64,000 nt of DNA from Pristionchus mayeri (taxonomy: Eukaryota; Nematoda; Chromadorea; Rhabditida; Neodiplogasteridae). The stretch is from assembly GCA_036245805.1 (NCBI GenBank), contig BTRK01000002.1:29567067-29631066 (forward strand), read 5' to 3'. The notes beneath the pieces are model-generated. The model was not told the origin of the DNA, did not search any database, and saw only the letters and a program-made list of their open reading frames with translations. Positions 1 through 8,863 of this stretch are shown here, in pieces (the first letter of the stretch is position 1; the number at the start of each line of letters is the position of its first letter). The position numbers and the translations under genes are program-made.

Positions 1-430
1 CTACCGCGCCGACATTTTCGCACTGGGATGTGTATCTTTCTCGACATGTGTACTTTTATTAAGGAAGATGATCTGTGAAAGGTAAAAGGATTTGATTTAC
101 CTTGAATATTTTTTTTCATTGTAATAAAAGACATTAACATTAATCTTAACGTATACAAAACTATTGAATTGAAAATGATTTACTCCCACATTCAGAGATT
201 CGAAAGCTTTCAAGTGATGGACGGAGTGCATTATTGGACGAATGATCCCGGAGAAATGGTATGAAGACCAAGCAAATTATAGATGCATAAAACAAATTTA
301 GAGGCCAATAATCTCCGGGTTAGCATCATTTACGAGATGAGACCGGATTGCCATCAGATTCTCACCCATCCATTACTAAACGAATCTAAGAGAGTCACGA
401 GTAAAGGAGCGATTGGTACGTAGAACAACT
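1..430 (+). pseudogene. eIF2alpha-kinase-like C-lobe fragment (F subtype)
   Basis: The window opens inside kinase subdomain IX: the first bases read YRADIFALG, the conserved Asp and Gly of the C-lobe. A second exon near 195-258 reads RFESFQVMDG and ends at a GT donor at 259. After a 43-nt intron the next exon begins RPIISGLASF and then needs a frame change to reach MRPDCHQILTHPLL, the subdomain XI Arg and final helix. The first exon is also shifted relative to the related genes. The closest relatives in this window are 28430-28865, which stays open from RPII onward, and the better preserved gene at 40536-41573. The rest of the kinase, if it exists, lies before position 1. I read it as a decayed copy; the frame change could also be a base-call error. 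Confidence 0.6.
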
Positions 431-544
431 GAACAGTTGCATAATTAAGCGATATCTTTTATGAAGCAATTAACACAATGATGAAACAAATAACGTGCAT
501 GCATGTGACGTACAAACAATCTTTCATTTAGAGGTGGTTTACAA

Positions 545-3500
545 TTACCAGTTCTCGAGCCAGAACTGTTCCCACGTGTCAAGATTCCCCACGGTGATCA
601 CCGATCCGTTGTCATTAGCACTCAGCCACTTTCCATGAACACTGAGGAAGGACCAGGTATTGTTGTCGTTCTTGCGTGGTTTCCACAATGCGCCTGGGCA
701 GTCCTTAGGATGCGCACCCGTGAGGTCGACAGATCCATCCGAGTTAGAGCGCAGGAATTGACCCGGCTTGTTCGGCGCCCCTCGACCCTTCAACGCAACC
801 TGAATGAGTCAAGCATCTAAATGACTGTTTTATTCTATGAAATACTATTGACTTTGCAGACATGAGAAAGCAGATACAAGGACAATTGTGTTTACAAACT
901 TTTCCTCTCCAGTCCTCGATGTACCAGTTCTCCCACTCCTTCGGTGGTCTCTTCACCGTGTCCACCTTCCAGTCGGGTTCGATCGCTCGAAGGAAAGTAT
1001 TGTAATGGGACTTGAGTATTCGACGACCTACAATCACTAATTTTAGCAAATCATATACTACCAAAGTAATGCCATGTTAGTTCTCAGGAAATGGAAATGT
1101 AAATGACTCCAGATTTGAATTCCCGCAATTGCATATCTCAGTTCTCTGATGAGCTAGAGACTTGAAATTGGGAATATAAGGTTCGGAGTGTCGAAAAACC
1201 TTATATTCCCAATTTCAAGTCTCTAGCTCATCAGAGAACCGAGAAATTGCGGGAATTCAAATCTGAAGGCATTTCCATTTCCATTTCCTGAGAACTAACA
1301 CCACATAAAATATCGAGAGCCAGACTATCTTAAAACCCTCTCATGCCTATTACAATACCTGAAGCAGCTGCCGATAACGCACTATCCAACATATTCTCCT
1401 GTCTCTTAGCATCCCCCGGCTCGGAATTCGTCTCATTTCGATGGGCATTAGTGCCCAATGTAGTTGTCAGGACAGCGTCGGTTCCTTGCTGATTCGCAGC
1501 TTCCATGGTTCTGGGATGTTGCTTTCTGACGGCCGCAGCTTGCAATTCTTTCGCCAATCGATCCTGCTCTCCTTGGCGAATCTGGATCTCCCTCTCTTTC
1601 TCCTGATAGTATTTTAATTACCTTGTTAATTTCGATTATCTCAAACCTCGATAATTTTTAGATATTCCTTTTCACGCTTGTCTTGTTCTTTTGCGAAATT
1701 CTCCATGTCCCTAAATATAATAAGTGAGTAAACGAGAAGCTGATATACGACCGACGTTTTGTACTTCTCCTCGATCTCTTTCTTCTCTTGATTCAATACA
1801 TTCTTCCTCTGCTGAGCCATATCCAGAGATTTAATATTTCCAACTTCCTGATAACAACGATTGTCATTTATAATTCATTTCATACTCATTTCCTACTGAA
1901 TTCGGAATGTGAATCCATGGTATTGCAAGAGTATTTCAATAGAAACGCCGCACTTGGATGCTCATGAAGAATGAATCCTCGAGAAGTTGTGCGCAGTCCG
2001 GTCGATCTTCCGGAGACCTCGACGTCATCCAAGAGACAAGACGATCCTCCAAATAGTAATCAATCACGAGCTGTGATTATTTATGCACGTCGCGATAAGC
2101 CGCGTTAAGAACATTATAGTAGTTTTTCAGGATGCGGACAATATTTTGAGGGTACTCTAGTGATGGTTGACTCACCACTTCTGGTATATCCTGAAGAATA
2201 TTGTTTCTATTTCCAGCACGATAGTTGTTAAAGACCTTAAATATATTTGTCACAGATATTCTTGGTGGTCGCATTCTTCCGTTGTTTCCGTTCGTCTTTC
2301 GGGTCCTTAGCTAATTGTAAGGCGATTCGATAACCTCTCCCGCCTTATCCGTAGTCATCACTGAACAGAGCTCGGCGAAAATTAGCCCGAGAGCAAAGAT
2401 GTCAACTTTGTTGTTGTACTTAAATCCTCCCTGCAACATGCAACTCATGTAATTTATATAATTTTTGTACATAACCTGAATAAAAATGTCCTTTAAATTC
2501 ACCAACCTGTTCGGGAGCGCTATATATTGCAGTGAACTTGTTGAAGGTTCTTGTTGGATCGGTGTGTTCTGATGTATCACTTTCATACGCCGATTTTATT
2601 CCCGCATCTGTTATGATTCCCAGATCGCCAATTTTCAAATGGCCTTCTACATCTAGGAATATGTTCGCGGGCTGAAAAAAAAGAGTAAACATATACATAA
2701 TGCAAGACTAAAATAGGTTGGTGTTCACCTTCAAATCACGGTGAATTCGTCCCTTTCTGTGTATGTGATCCAGCGCGGAAATTAATTCTATGAACCAGCT
2801 CTTCATTTGTCCCAAATCTCGACTTGAATTGTTTTTGAGATACTCATGTAGATTCGAATGGCATAACTGAAGATGCATTATTGCTAGTTTTTTGTGTGAT
2901 AATAAACATACCTCCATCTTGATATAGAGAAAATCAGAATCTTCTTTGTACGGAATCTGGAATGCATGACAGCATAATAAAGTCATGAGCAAAATTTACC
3001 TGTTTCTCGTAGTTTAGTTGAGCCAATAGCTGGCTGTCAAACGCCCTCTGAATACTCAATTATCGGCTAACTCTTTAATGATTCGAACATACCTGCCACC
3101 CTACCGGAGGTTCTTCTATCCATGCGTCGTAAAATCCAACTATTCCAGGATGGTTAAATTCCAGCATCGCTTCGACTTCTCTACCGCACACATCATCGTT
3201 GCTTCTGCAAATTGCTGTACACATATACCGTTTGGCTGTTTATTGTTCAGATTTTCAATATTATTAATGGCGAGCTTATACCCGATGAACATAAGTTCTC
3301 AGAAGTCATAATAAAGTCATTTAGTATCGCTCACCTCTTTGGCAGTGGAATTCGCTTAATCGCAAAGCGCCAATTCACTTTGTTCGCGAGCATTTCGTCC
3401 ACTTCAAAAACACACCCGTATGTACCTTGACCAAGAACTTTTATCGGCTTGAATTTCTTAGCGAATCAGGAAGTGACGATTATTGCCAAGCTATTTTGGA

Positions 3501-3598
3501 AAATCGAACTTTGATTGGAACTCAGTCCCCGGTGTTTGCCACTGAACCCCGTCTTGAGATTCGTCCTCACTGATTCTTCGATTTCCATCGTCACTCAT
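545..3598 (-). CDS. eIF2alpha-kinase-like protein with C-terminal beta-trefoil (gene A)
   Basis: About 15 exons. Exon 1 (3598-3510) starts MSDDGNRRIS. The N-lobe exon (3466-3335) has the P-loop GQGTYGCVFEV and the ATP lysine in FAIKRI. The next exon (about 3210-3093) has the alpha-C Glu in REVEAMLEFNHPGIVGFYDA and the PERK-like WIEEPPVGWQ. Then come FLYIKME (about 2950-2912), IHRDLK (2868-2730), PANIFLD with DLG in place of DFG and SAPEQ (2673-2509), KVDIFALGLIFAEL (2429-2325) and EDRPDCAQLLEDSFF (2072-1935). A charged coiled coil follows (1850-1360). The last two exons (1025-899, 796-545) form a fascin/beta-trefoil-like domain with GRRILKSHYNTFLRAIE and GKWLSANDNG...DTWEQFWLE. Known: PERK, GCN2, HRI and PKR phosphorylate eIF2alpha in stress responses. 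Inferred: sensing through the trefoil. Oddity: the acceptor of exon 2 reads TG instead of AG (3467-3468), while the paralogue at 28960-31762 has CAG there, so the gene may be mis-spliced. All other exons look open. Confidence 0.8.
1077..1298. repeat. 222-bp hairpin MITE in an intron of gene A
   Basis: A near-perfect palindrome whose ends are TTAGTTCTCAGGAAATGG and its reverse complement, with a short loop near 1190. It lies in the intron between the coiled-coil exon and the first trefoil exon. The paralogous intron near 29485-29500 lacks it, giving a natural empty-site comparison. No coding capacity. Confidence 0.85.
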
Positions 3599-4179
3599 TT
3601 CGACTTCGAAGCCTGTCAACCAATTAAAATCGTCAGTGAGACACTCGAATTTTCACGAATACATCAGCAAAATGGATTCAAATTCGAGTTCTGCAACAAG
3701 GGATCACGAGATAAAATTAAGCATCCTCTGAGAATGGGAAATGAGAGGTAGGGAGGAGCTAGCCTCTCGAATGAGTTACGCATCCTTCACTCACTACTCT
3801 CGTTCTCTGCCTCTCTATCAGTTTCACCTTTTCTCTTACTGGCTCATTGAATGTGCGCACAAACACGAGATAGAACGGAGTGGTCTAATCTTTCTCTCTC
3901 GCCTTCTCTACAATGTGCACACTCTGTCACATCTCAGTATGTCTCACTTACTCCTCTCTCTCTCTCATTTGGATTTCGAAATGAACCTGAGATGTTGTTC
4001 GACCCAAATTTCGAAACTCATGGAAACGCAACCTTTAGCAAATGGATTGCTAAATCAACACTAGAGAAATTTCGAAATTCAAAGTATCGAAGTGCGACGC
4101 GAGCGATGCATGGAATAAACAAGTATGTTGAAACACTCTCGAATTCAATAATTCAACGTTTTATTGCTCTAATTATCCA

Positions 4180-4300
4180 GTATTATGACAGTTCGAAATG
4201 GGTAAGCATCTCTCGGTTGGTTGGCCTTTCGTTCTTGTCGACCTTTGTGAGCATATCACGAATTCGCCCCAATATAACGGCAATGTCATTTTTAATACCT
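4180..4300 (-). pseudogene. Last-exon remnant of an E-type kinase
   Basis: The minus strand reads RDMLTKVDKNERPTNREMLTHF, closely matching the final exon of the kinase at 36326-39962 (LLTKVDKNERPSCGEMINHLF). This is kinase subdomain XI. No other exon of that gene is present here, so it is a leftover of the duplication that placed an E-type kinase upstream of a trefoil kinase in both blocks. Confidence 0.6.
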
Positions 4301-4423
4301 CTCTTTGGATGTATTCAACAGCAGAAATGAATTCGCTTCTCCTCTGATGAAAACGAAATCAATTGTTACGTAATTTGCCAATAATTGTGACGGAATTTAA
4401 ATGATATAGGATCGATAAAATGT

Positions 4424-4594
4424 ATTGTGTATTTCCTTGTGCTTTTTGTGCGTATGAACGTTGAGTTTGTAGTAGTCGTTTATCGGTTGCGAAATAAAGA
4501 AGAGAAACGAAGAAACTGGAAAGAGACTAGGGGACAGGGGAGAAAACCAGCGAGGATCCCAAATTTAGTAGGAGGCCGGGAAGATACAGTATAT
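4424..4594. repeat. Direct repeat, copy 1 (about 170 bp)
   Basis: This stretch is nearly identical to 6322-6494; both begin ATTGTGTATTTCCTTGTGC and end AAGATACAGTATATTA. Copy 1 is cut at its end by insertion of the 1266-bp element at 4597; copy 2 continues into unique sequence. No coding potential recognised. Confidence 0.8.
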
Positions 4595-4596
4595 TA

Positions 4597-5862
4597 TTAG
4601 GTTGTAACTTAAGTTTTGTCGCATTTCGGAGGTTCACAATATTTCCATGAAGGATACTTCTCAAACATTATCAATGCCTGACCTCCTAGTATACGTTTGG
4701 TGTGTTCATGCACATTCAAACCATAGGGTAGAGCTGAACTGCGCACGCTGGCTATGCGAAAAATATTAATATGAACTGATTTAAATTTGGTGCAGATTTT
4801 TTTAATTCGTTTGATCAGGTGCTAGTTCGCAGAGATGAATAATGAACCAAACTTCTACAGCATGGTGATATACCCCGTCAATGCTCTTTCAAAATATACG
4901 CCAGATATGGTGCTATGTTGAGCGGAATCAAAGATATACTTCACTGAGTGTAAGGTTAGCCGCTGATTCGTAGCCAACTTGACCAACTCTTCTGAATCCA
5001 GAATTGCAACAACAGTGACTAACATAAGTGCGTTCCAATTACCACTCATGGAGGTATAATTTATCATTAAACAAGTGAGAGAAAGAACACTCCACTTGTG
5101 GGAAATTTGAATTTTTATTAATTCAATTCGCGCACAATTTTACCAAAATATGCAAATTTAGGTGTTTCGAATTAAAGATTGTCATTCAAAAGCTATTTAT
5201 TTCCAAACTTATCCCAAGTAGATACTAGTAAGGGAAGGGTTTATGGTTAGGATGGACACAACAAATCAGATATTGAACATGTGTGCGAGGTAGGAATATG
5301 AACAAAGTGCCGATTTCATTAGTTTAATTTACATACCATCGTTCTGAATGGAGCCACTTATCTCAACAGAACCCAATCTACCCCAAACTTTGTCTGCATA
5401 CTGACCACTTTGGGTGAACTATATTCCACCACTATTTGGATCTGGATATCTATTGAGAAGAAAATTCGGCTTGCGAAAGTTTTCGCGACCGTCACCAACC
5501 ATCCACATTATACAAACTCGTCTACATTTCTAGAACGATTTTCGTTTGTCATTATCCGTGAGTGGTTCAAAATTATGCACATATGTAGTACTTTACGCAA
5601 ATCACACAAAATCGGCATAATTTATCCTTTTCAAGAAGAGCTGATGCGTGAAAATGATCTGTAATCCTTATCTCAGTACAACTTTGTCTGACTAATGTGC
5701 CTCCTCAACTGCCTTGACAGGACTGAAGTAAAGCGCGTAAGAAAGAGTACGAAGACCCTCACTGATGATGAATAACGAAATTGAGATTAAATTAATTCGA
5801 AGAATTTCTGAGGTTAAAATGCATAAGAGATTGGACGCGACAAAACTTATGTTACAACCTGA
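4597..5862. mobile_element. 1266-bp TTAGGTTG mariner-like element, copy 1
   Basis: The terminal inverted repeats are TTAGGTTGTAACTTAAGTTT on the left and TCAGGTTGTAACATAAGTTT read inward from the right. TA target duplications sit at 4595-4596 and 5863-5864. The other copy at 52424-53689 has exactly the same length and, where compared, the same sequence. The short reading frames inside (for example 4855-5067) show no transposase motif, so the element is probably non-autonomous and recently active. Confidence 0.85.
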
Positions 5863-6123
5863 TACTTCCTGCTGTGCTGCCATCATCTGTTGCATCGTGT
5901 GAATCTCTGCACTCGCATCCAACACTGGAGCCATTCTGACGAAAGTCGTTTGTCACTCGACAAGTTTCTACCCAAAATCAGAATTTTGGCAGCACTTCGT
6001 GTACACAAAACGAAATCAGCAACTGAATTCACACTTGTTACACAGTGTTCTCAGCCCAAAATAAAAATTTTGGCAGCACTTCGTGTACACGTGACACACC
6101 AACACACTCAGCTCCCGGAGGAG

Positions 6124-6233
6124 CCTACAACTCTCAGTTCCAGAAGGAACCTACAACTCTCAGTTCCAGAAGGAACCTACAACTCTCAGTTCCAGAAGGA
6201 ACCTACAACTCTCAGTTCCAGAAGGAACCTACA
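6124..6233. repeat. 26-bp tandem repeat, four copies
   Basis: The unit CCTACAACTCTCAGTTCCAG plus AAGGAA is repeated four times without spacers, followed by a partial copy. Just upstream (about 5970-6090) a shorter motif, TTTTGGCAGCACTTCGTGTA, occurs twice. The units are contiguous, so this is a minisatellite and not a CRISPR array. Confidence 0.9.
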
Positions 6234-6321
6234 GACGACAAAAAGGCACAAGAAATAAAAGAAAATCAAGCCAAGTGGTAAGTTTACTCACCCGAATTCG
6301 ATAATACTCCTGATAGCCAAT

Positions 6322-6494
6322 ATTGTGTATTTCCTTGTGCTTTTTGTGCGTATGGACGTTGAGTTTGTAGTAGTCATTTATCGGTTGCGAAATAAAGAAG
6401 AGAAAGGAAGAAACTGGAAAGAGATTAGGGGACAGGGGAGAGAACCAGCGAGGATCCCAAATTCAGTAGGAGGCCGGGAAGATACAGTATATTA
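6322..6494. repeat. Direct repeat, copy 2 (about 170 bp)
   Basis: Second copy of the segment at 4424-4594. Here the repeat is uninterrupted and continues into ACTTTGCGTCGGCAGAG, showing the sequence that the 1266-bp element disrupted in copy 1. Confidence 0.8.
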
Positions 6495-6814
6495 CTTTGC
6501 GTCGGCAGAGTAATCGTGGTGGGATATTTGTCATCCAAATATTACGATAGAGTTAGGGAGTACGGGGGAGCGACTATATAACGGCGGGTCAGACTTATTA
6601 CTTAATTAGAATATCTGACTTACAAGGGAGATGCGCGGATTCGAAATGGACTCTCGGAACGAGATATAGATGGTTCGAAAGCTCATACAATTCTAAGAAC
6701 TTTAGCATCTTTGAAAAGTGCTGACGAGCCTCAGGGCAAGAAAAAAATCGATAATTTCGCTCGCGAATTTTTCCCTCAACACATGAGCGCTTTCGCGCGA
6801 TCTTCCAGCATGCA

Positions 6815-6880
6815 ACTGTGGTGTAGTGGTGAATGGATTAGAACGACGAGCGTGGGGTTGAGGGTTCGAATCCGGCCATC
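6815..6880 (+). other. tRNA-like Pol III promoter module (left arm)
   Basis: A-box-like sequence near 6819-6832 and a perfect B-box at 6863-6873, about 35 nt apart as in tRNA genes. The T-stem has mismatches and the 5' and 3' acceptor segments do not pair. A mirror copy lies in the right arm at about 8436-8501 on the minus strand. Possible SINE head or degenerate tRNA. Confidence 0.5.
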
Positions 6881-7053
6881 CTCATTTTGCTTTGCTCATT
6901 TTTCGGAAACTTTTTGAAGTCCTGACTGTCTTTTGAACTACAGCCTACACATGATTTTGATCTTCGGATGCATACAGTGAATAACACTATCGCGATCAGA
7001 AATATATCATGAGTTTATATCATCGCTCTTGTATTGCAGTTATTCATTGTGTA

Positions 7054-8343
7054 CAGGGTGGCTGATAAATATTGCGCCACTTTAGAAAAATCGATATTTT
7101 TGTTTACAGAGTGTTCTGGCAAAACCTGTTGAAACATGTTTTTGAAAATCCAACGGGGATTCCAAGGCACTTGCTATTTAGTTCCCCATAGTCATGGTTA
7201 CTCCCCATAAGTTTCGTCAAACTATTATCGACCTGTGGAGCCATGGAGAGTCGACGCCATCCATCCTCAAAAAACTCCGTGTTTCCCGAAGTACGGTCAA
7301 CCGAACGATCGCCCGCTACAGGCAGCTTGGTACTGCCAAGGACTTTCCAAGACCAGGCAGACCCAAGTCTGTTGTCATCAAGAAGAACATTGAAATCGTT
7401 CGGAAGAGGATCGGTAGTAATGCTGTCCGATCTATGAGATCGATGGCAAAAGATCTGGGAATCTCGACCCATTCCTTGGCCAAGATCGTTCATGTGAAGC
7501 TCCAGTCATACCCCTACAAGATGTGTAAGGCCCTTGGATTGACCGCTGTTCATATGCAGAAGCGACTCCAAAACATCAAGTTGCTATTGAAGCGCGCCGT
7601 TCGCGGAGAGCACCTCTCAACTTTATATTCTGACGAAAAGCTGTTCACAGTGGAGCAAACCTTCAACAGTCAGAATACCAGAATGATTGCTCAGAACCCT
7701 CAACAAGCTAATGCACGAGGAAGGATCGTCTCTCGCGTTTCCCATCCCCAGTCAGTGATGGTTTGGGCGGGAGTATGCGCGACGGGAAAGACTCCTTTGG
7801 TTTTCGTGCGTCCAGGAGTGAAGGTGAACAAGGACTACTACATCGAGGAGATCCTGAAGAAGCCCCTTCTCCCCTGGTCTCGTTCACACTTCAAAGGGAA
7901 CAATTGGACCTTCCAACAAGATTCAGCACCTGCTCATAAGGCAAAAGTGACCCAGAGCTGGTGCGCATCCAACCTCCCCGACTTCATCCCCACTTCGGAA
8001 TGGCCTCCTAATTCGCCTGACCTTAACCCTCTGGACTTCAGCATGTGGGCGGTATTGGAGAAGGAGGCTTGTAGTGTGTGCTACAGAAATCTCGCCTCTC
8101 TCAAGAAGGCCCTTGTGAAAGCATGGGACAAGATCGACATACCTTACCTTCGGCGCACCATTGAGTCAATCCCACGTCGTCTCAAGCTCGTCATCGCCGC
8201 TAAGGGAGCTCAAATCGAGTAACCTTCTATTATTGTATTTGCATGAGTATGGATAAATGTTGTGTACAGTTTGAATTTCTTATGATGATTTTGAAGGAAG
8301 GATACATGGTTGAGTCCGGACGCAATATTTATCAGCCACCCTG
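7054..8343 (+). mobile_element. Tc1/mariner DD37D transposon, apparently complete
   Basis: Inverted terminal repeats CAGGGTGGCTGATAAATATT at both ends, TA target duplications at 7052-7053 and 8344-8345, total 1290 bp with an open transposase gene inside. It inserted into the loop of an older palindrome (6622-8694). Confidence 0.93.
7194..8222 (+). CDS. DD37D (maT-type) Tc1/mariner transposase
   Basis: 342 residues, single exon, starting at an ATG 140 bp inside the left terminal repeat. Residues 1-50 form a helix-turn-helix (FRQTIIDLWSHGES...RVSRSTVNRTIARY) that binds the terminal repeats. The RNase H-like catalytic core has the first Asp in LYSDEKLF, the second in FQQDSAPAHK and the third in NSPDLNPLDFSMW. 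I count 37 residues between the second and third, which defines DD37D. There is no internal stop and the length is typical of the family. It would cut and paste DNA at TA sites. Together with the intact ends this is the best candidate for an active autonomous transposon in the window. Confidence 0.93.
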   Translation: MVTPHKFRQTIIDLWSHGESTPSILKKLRVSRSTVNRTIARYRQLGTAKDFPRPGRPKSVVIKKNIEIVRKRIGSNAVRSMRSMAKDLGISTHSLAKIVHVKLQSYPYKMCKALGLTAVHMQKRLQNIKLLLKRAVRGEHLSTLYSDEKLFTVEQTFNSQNTRMIAQNPQQANARGRIVSRVSHPQSVMVWAGVCATGKTPLVFVRPGVKVNKDYYIEEILKKPLLPWSRSHFKGNNWTFQQDSAPAHKAKVTQSWCASNLPDFIPTSEWPPNSPDLNPLDFSMWAVLEKEACSVCYRNLASLKKALVKAWDKIDIPYLRRTIESIPRRLKLVIAAKGAQIE

Positions 8344-8863
8344 TACATCCGAAGATCAAAATCATGTGTAGGCTGTAGTTCAAAAGACAGTCAGGACTTC
8401 AAAAAGTTTCCGAAAAATGAGCAAAGCAAAATGAGGATGGCCGGATTCGAACCCTCAACCCCACGCTCGTCGTTCTAATCCATTCACCACTACACCACAG
8501 TTGCATGCTGGAAGATCGCGCGAAAGCGCTCATGTGTTGAGGGAAAAATTCGCGAGCGAAATTATCGATTTTTTTCTTGCCCTGAGGCTCGTCAGCACTT
8601 TTCAAAGATGCTAAAGTTCTTAGAATTGTATGAGCTTTCGAACCATCTATATCTCGTTCCGAGAGTCCATTTCGAATCCGCGCATCTCCCTTGTTAGTTG
8701 CTTATTGTATTATTTACGAGAATATACAACAAAATGTATTCTAGTTTGGTAATGCACCGATTCAGCTTTACTATGATGAATTCATTGATCCATTGATTCA
8801 AATGCAAGCGAGCAAATCTTAAATGTTAAAAATAGTCAAGTATAATAATAATGATATGCACAG

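Larger units (their letters stand above)
6622..8694. repeat. Foldback with 349-bp arms carrying a tRNA-like sequence
   Basis: The arms 6622-6970 and 8346-8694 are reverse complements of each other over about 349 bp and give identical translations. The original loop was about 80 bp (6971-7053); it now also holds a DD37D transposon at 7054-8343. Each arm contains a tRNA-like stretch (6815-6880 and its mirror at about 8436-8501) with a clear Pol III B-box, GGTTCGAATCC (6863-6873), and an A-box-like GTGTAGTGGTGAAT. The acceptor stem does not pair, so it is not a working tRNA but a SINE-like or tRNA-derived module. Confidence 0.8.

Noticed and set aside
635..820. Plus-strand frame over the trefoil exon (also 29050-29325 and 8867-9076)
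   Set aside because: Antisense to the beta-trefoil exons, which are conserved on the minus strand in three copies.
4855..5664. Frames inside the 1266-bp element (also 52682-53491)
   Set aside because: No helix-turn-helix or DDE motif; they are conserved only because the two element copies are recent.
5865..5934. Short minus-strand exon starting MAPVLDASAEIHTMQQMMAA with a GT donor
   Set aside because: No further exon can be linked beyond the transposon next to it, and no family is recognisable.
6124..6233. Possible CRISPR array
   Set aside because: The 26-bp units are contiguous without spacers and the genome is eukaryotic.
6711..6917. 68-codon reading frame, repeated in mirror at 8399-8605
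   Set aside because: It lies wholly in the arms of a palindrome over a tRNA-like Pol III module; identical mirrored frames reflect the symmetry, not a gene.
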